Below, in pieces: positions 60,925 through 64,000 of a stretch of 64,000 nucleotides of DNA. The DNA is from UBA12087 sp964370815. Lineage in GTDB: Bacteria; Chloroflexota; Anaerolineae; Anaerolineales; Villigracilaceae. The notes below the pieces were generated by a model. The model worked only from the letters and a program-made list of their open reading frames with translations. It made no database searches and was not told the origin of the DNA. Each line of letters begins with the position of its first letter. Position 1 is the stretch's first letter. Position numbers and translations under genes: made by a program. Where the stretch lies: positions 91,898 to 155,897 of the forward strand of contig CAYJKQ010000006.1 in assembly GCA_964370815.1 (NCBI GenBank). The letters are read 5' to 3'.

Positions 60925-61806
60925 ATGACGACCTTGACCCCGGTGATAGGTCTTTTATGCACCACACTAGTTCTTTTACTATGGTACCCAAAGCAGGTCA
61001 AAACAGGCAGATTAGCCGCTCTTTACACAGTCGATTCCACCCGTGAATTGTCCTCCCTTAATCCAAAATCATTGGACTATAAATTGCTGGCTTCCGGTTT
61101 AAACCTGCGTCCCGTCACCTTTCGCCTGTTGAGCATGGCAGCTGGTTTCTGCGGAATGGCTATCTCCTGGTTGTTCCTGCCCGGTTTGCCAGCCATGGTG
61201 ATCGCTGCGATCCTGATCTACATCCCCGCAGCCTGGTTGAATGATCGTGTCAAAAGCCGCGGTCGGGTCATCGACCAGCTGCTGCCGATCGCCATTGGGC
61301 GAACCGCTGCAGGCTTACTGGCCGGTGGATCCGTACCGGATGTGCTCCAACAGGTGGGCGAGTCCTTGGAGCTGGAAAAAAGCAATCCGCTCACCCCGGA
61401 GTTTGTCCTGACCGCCTCCGAGATGCGCATCAAGGATAGGCGCGAAGCATTGCGCGGCCTGGCCGCACGCAGCCCTTCGGTCTCCCTGGCCAACCTGGCA
61501 CAACTATTGGAAGGCTATACCGAATCAGGAGGACGGGCCTATTCCAGTGTGCTCATGGATATCTCCTGCCGGGTCCAGCAGATCCTGATCGCCCGCAACC
61601 GAGCCCAGGCTAAAGCTGGTGATTCGCTGGTATCGGCCAAAGTCCTGCCGGCCGTCTTGATCTTTATCTTGTTCTATCTCAGCCAGGATCCGATGGTGCG
61701 ATCTTCCTTGAATGCCTTCCCTGTCCAGGTGGTGATCGGAGGTACGATGGCTGCCATGGTAGCCGGGTATTTCATCATTCGTTCGATGATCATGGAGGCT
61801 GTTTAG
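60925..61806 (+). CDS. tadB: TadB-like membrane protein (GspF/T2SSF domain)
   Basis: 293 residues from ATG 60925 with AAGGAGG; an upstream in-frame ATG (60910) precedes the ribosome site. Two N-terminal helices, a cytoplasmic four-helix T2SSF domain (about 110-230) with VKSRGRVIDQLLPIAIGRTA, and two C-terminal helices. TadB and TadC form the inner-membrane platform on which TadA works. tadC follows directly with no gap. Confidence 0.85.
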   Translation: MTTLTPVIGLLCTTLVLLLWYPKQVKTGRLAALYTVDSTRELSSLNPKSLDYKLLASGLNLRPVTFRLLSMAAGFCGMAISWLFLPGLPAMVIAAILIYIPAAWLNDRVKSRGRVIDQLLPIAIGRTAAGLLAGGSVPDVLQQVGESLELEKSNPLTPEFVLTASEMRIKDRREALRGLAARSPSVSLANLAQLLEGYTESGGRAYSSVLMDISCRVQQILIARNRAQAKAGDSLVSAKVLPAVLIFILFYLSQDPMVRSSLNAFPVQVVIGGTMAAMVAGYFIIRSMIMEAV

Positions 61807-62667
61807 ATGACCGCTCTCATATACATGACCGGTATCGCCGTCTTTGCCCTGGTCATCTACCTGACCCTGGAACTGGCACCGGCTGCGCCCACCGGGCGAT
61901 TGTCCGAAATTCTCACCCCGGCAGATGGCGTTGTTCTAAATGGCTGGCGAAAATCCCTGTCTCCCCTGGATAAACCGGTTTCCAGATGGATGCCGGCTGG
62001 TTTTCTGCGGAAAACACATGCCGATCTGTATTGGGCGCAAATGGGCGAGCGCTGGCAGGATTGGAATGAAGTCCAATTTACGTCTTTACGCGTAGCTTTA
62101 GCTGTAGCCGGATTTGGATTGGCCATGCTGGCAACAGCCGAGCCGGTGCTGGCCCTGGTGGGTGGATTGATCGGGTTTCAATATCCAGTCCTATCCATGG
62201 CTGGTGTGGCGCGTCGCTACCGCCGGGCATTCATTGCCCAGTTGCCTGAATATGTGCAGTTGGTATCCGCGCAGATGTCAGCCAATGTATCCATGGAAGA
62301 AGCCCTGCGCCGGACAGCCCAGGCTCAAAGCCTGGTGGGAAAATGGATGCGCTGGGTGCTGCAGATGGGACAGGGTCGCGACCTGATCGAACAGATGCAG
62401 CGCGAAGCCCAGGAATCACTTCTCCCGGAATTGATCGGTATGTCGGTGCAGCTGGAATTCATCCGGAAAGGTACCGCCCAACAGGAATTGATGGGGCAAC
62501 TGGCTACCAGCATCGCGGCAGACTACATCGGCAGTGCCGAACAGCGCGCAGAAAAGGTCGGCTCGGAACTGGTCATTCCCATGGTGATCTTCTACTTCCT
62601 GCCTTTCCTGGTGACCCTGCTGGCAGTGATCGGCTGGCCGATCGTTCAGAACCTGGGGGCGATGTGA
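61807..62667 (+). CDS. tadC: TadC-like membrane protein (GspF/T2SSF domain)
   Basis: 286 residues starting right after the tadB stop. Same layout as TadB, with RAFIAQLPEYVQLVSAQMSA and a T2SSF signature near ALRRTAQAQSLVGKWM, and a C-terminal helix with VIPMVIFYFLPFLVTLL. It makes the platform with TadB. Its stop overlaps the following GTG start (GTGA). Confidence 0.86.
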   Translation: MTALIYMTGIAVFALVIYLTLELAPAAPTGRLSEILTPADGVVLNGWRKSLSPLDKPVSRWMPAGFLRKTHADLYWAQMGERWQDWNEVQFTSLRVALAVAGFGLAMLATAEPVLALVGGLIGFQYPVLSMAGVARRYRRAFIAQLPEYVQLVSAQMSANVSMEEALRRTAQAQSLVGKWMRWVLQMGQGRDLIEQMQREAQESLLPELIGMSVQLEFIRKGTAQQELMGQLATSIAADYIGSAEQRAEKVGSELVIPMVIFYFLPFLVTLLAVIGWPIVQNLGAM

Positions 62668-63239
62668 TCCGCAAAGATCGCCTGCGGGATCTGGCAGGTT
62701 TTGGCTTCTTCATGTTTGCCACACTTGTTGCTGGAATGTCCGCCTGGGGGCAGCCTTCCATCCTGGCCTGGTTATATACCATTCACAACGGACTGTTGGC
62801 CTACTTCTACACCCGGCGCAAACCAGCCAAAAATTACGATCGCACGGGTCTCTGGCTGGGCATGATCGCAGCTTTCCTGCCGTTCATGTCCACCATCACT
62901 CAGGTGCGTTGGTACTTGCTGGTACCCGCACTGGCGGGTTATGCCCTGATCTTGTGGTCGCTGCTTACCCTGGGACCCCGCTTTGGAATAGCACCTGCCG
63001 ATCGGGGTTTGACGGCGCGCGGCCCATACCGGTTCTTACGCCATCCCATGTACCTGGGAGAGTTGATGTTTCGTCTGGTTATGATCCTGGCTTCGCCGCA
63101 GGTGTTCTCTGCCATCCTGCTGTGCCTGGTACTGGTCATCATTCAATGTTGGCGCATCCTGCGTGAAGAAAAGAGGCTCAATGGATATGCCTGTTATACG
63201 CGCCTTGTTCCCTGGCGTTTGATCCCTGGACTCTGGTGA
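62664..63239 (+). CDS. ICMT-type membrane methyltransferase in the tad operon
   Basis: 191 residues from GTG 62664, overlapping the tadC stop. The family signature GPYRFLRHPMYLGEL (about residues 121-135) and C-terminal EEKRLNGYACYTRLVPWRL are clear. Five hydrophobic helices precede them. Such enzymes methylate membrane-bound substrates with SAM. Presence in a pilus or secretion operon suggests a role in modifying pilin or a lipid, but this is speculation. Confidence 0.82.
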   Translation: MIRKDRLRDLAGFGFFMFATLVAGMSAWGQPSILAWLYTIHNGLLAYFYTRRKPAKNYDRTGLWLGMIAAFLPFMSTITQVRWYLLVPALAGYALILWSLLTLGPRFGIAPADRGLTARGPYRFLRHPMYLGELMFRLVMILASPQVFSAILLCLVLVIIQCWRILREEKRLNGYACYTRLVPWRLIPGLW

Positions 63240-63244
63240 AATAA

Positions 63245-63586
63245 ATGACTCGAAATTTTTCAAATATGTGCTTTGGATTGGCTATAAGTTGTTCGCTACT
63301 GATGAGGTTTTTTCATGTCCAGGATGACCTGGTCTGGCTGGCTGTTCTGAGCGTGGTTTTGGCAGCGGCACTGTCGAATTTGATGCCAGTGCGCTCGATG
63401 GGAATCATGGGCATCAGTGGGTTATTCATGGCCTATACCAGGTTGCCTGGCAATTCGCTTCCTGGCCACATCCTGATCCTCCTGGCCAGCATCCTGTTGG
63501 CTGCCGGGGTACTCCTGGCAATCAATGCTGATCTACCCGAGCTTTCAACCATTAAACAAGGAGATGGAAATAATCATGAAGTTTAG
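63245..63586 (+). CDS. Small three- to four-helix membrane protein
   Basis: 113 residues from ATG 63245, five bases after the methyltransferase stop. Hydrophobic helices fill residues about 8-95, with a short acidic tail. No motif recognised. Its stop overlaps the next start (63576), so it is translated with the following ATPase. Confidence 0.65.
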   Translation: MTRNFSNMCFGLAISCSLLMRFFHVQDDLVWLAVLSVVLAAALSNLMPVRSMGIMGISGLFMAYTRLPGNSLPGHILILLASILLAAGVLLAINADLPELSTIKQGDGNNHEV

Positions 63587-64000
63587 TTTAGGAAAATCAT
63601 TCAAATTGAAACGAAATTTAGAACTGGTCATTATGCTGGCTGCACACCAGCCTGACCAGGTGGTGCTGGAGATCCTTTCCCAGAACAGAAATCTCAAAGT
63701 ACGGGAAGCCTTCACAACGCGCGGAGTCCTGCAAAATCTCTCCAGTGTGCAGCTGGTCATTCAAGGAGAATTAATTTCCCTTCCGGAAGTATCCAACGAA
63801 GTCTTGCAAAGCACTCTTGAGCTGAGTGGTATCCCGCTTGTATCCCAGGCCGATTTCCTGCTTGATCCAGAAGAATGGCTGGGAAGGGCGCGTCTGGCCA
63901 GTTCCAGGCAGATCTCCTTCCTGCCTGCCCGGCAGATCAACCTGATGAACTGGTCCGGGGGTGTCGGCAAAACCACCCTGGCCATGGCGGTTTGTAAAAG
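63576..64000 (+). CDS. ParA/MinD-type ATPase, N-terminal part (runs off the window)
   Basis: At least 141 residues from ATG 63576, preceded by AAGGAGATGG. The first 125 residues form a helical or beta domain, followed by the P-loop NWSGGVGKTTLAMAVCK. GKTT is intact, unlike TadZ at 53484, but the leading Lys of the deviant Walker A is replaced. It is probably a second TadZ- or ParA-like protein for the same system. Partial at the right edge. Confidence 0.75.
   Translation, partial: MKFSLGKSFKLKRNLELVIMLAAHQPDQVVLEILSQNRNLKVREAFTTRGVLQNLSSVQLVIQGELISLPEVSNEVLQSTLELSGIPLVSQADFLLDPEEWLGRARLASSRQISFLPARQINLMNWSGGVGKTTLAMAVCK

Overview
The window looks like a chromosomal segment of a Chloroflexota (Anaerolineae-type) bacterium. 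The evidence is the mix of families: BTAD/NB-ARC/TPR regulators, DinB-rubredoxin proteins, several ICMT-type membrane methyltransferases, a soluble-type NarG with a c-type cytochrome upstream, and a Tad-like secretion locus with VirB4-like parts. TTG and GTG starts are frequent. The lineage call is inference; there is no rRNA or marker gene here. I saw no tRNA, rRNA, CRISPR array or complete insertion sequence.

Layout. (1) 1-5550 is a small-gene region (VOC, OsmC, DinB-like) littered with broken copies of genes that stand intact elsewhere in the window. (2) 5552-7852 holds an HcpR-like Crp/Fnr regulator with a ferredoxin and a DUF1858 protein; a GAC-N4-GTC palindrome occurs three times near these genes and at 16733. 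(3) 7877-15192 carries a MacB-type efflux system, a deacetylase, a hydrolase, a methyltransferase and an ABC-2 exporter. (4) 15840-22531 is mostly minus strand: an NnrS/CcoN-like membrane protein, a cytochrome c lipoprotein, cytochrome b561, a YHS membrane protein, a FixH-like lipoprotein, DUF1858 and a cupin. (5) 22758-25721 is a large BTAD regulator. (6) 25849-30861 is a plus-strand run of small membrane proteins, an SRPBCC protein, a di-heme cytochrome and a second DinB-rubredoxin gene. (7) 30998-41216 is a tight respiratory nitrate reductase operon: receiver-like protein, cytochrome c, narG, narH, narJ, hemerythrin, narI, a TDT transporter, an FmdE-like protein and a third DUF1858 protein. 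(8) 41723-45505 holds a large lipoprotein, a possible group II intron fragment, a RelE/XRE toxin-antitoxin pair and a ribbon-helix-helix-like gene with a membrane partner. (9) 45822 to the right edge is a hybrid locus: VirB8-like and membrane proteins, a VirB4/TraC-like ATPase with a long Ser/Thr/Gly insert, then CpaB, TadZ, TadA, TadB and TadC homologues, a membrane methyltransferase and another P-loop ATPase that runs off the window.

The tad gene run is broken between tadA and tadB by 4.6 kb of visibly AT-richer DNA carrying, on the opposite strand, a helicase-nuclease fusion (1051 aa) and a HEPN-like protein, a likely defence module. The two halves of the secretion locus are preceded by the same promoter-like element and by similarly folded leader RNAs, so they probably remain co-regulated. 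These two points are the most interesting in the window.

Functionally, regions 2, 4 and 7 fit one theme, anaerobic nitrate respiration and handling of nitrite or nitric oxide: nitrate reductase, hemerythrin, cytochromes, NnrS-like protein, ferredoxin and DUF1858 proteins with an HcpR-like regulator. Region 9 builds an envelope-spanning secretion or pilus machine of unknown purpose.
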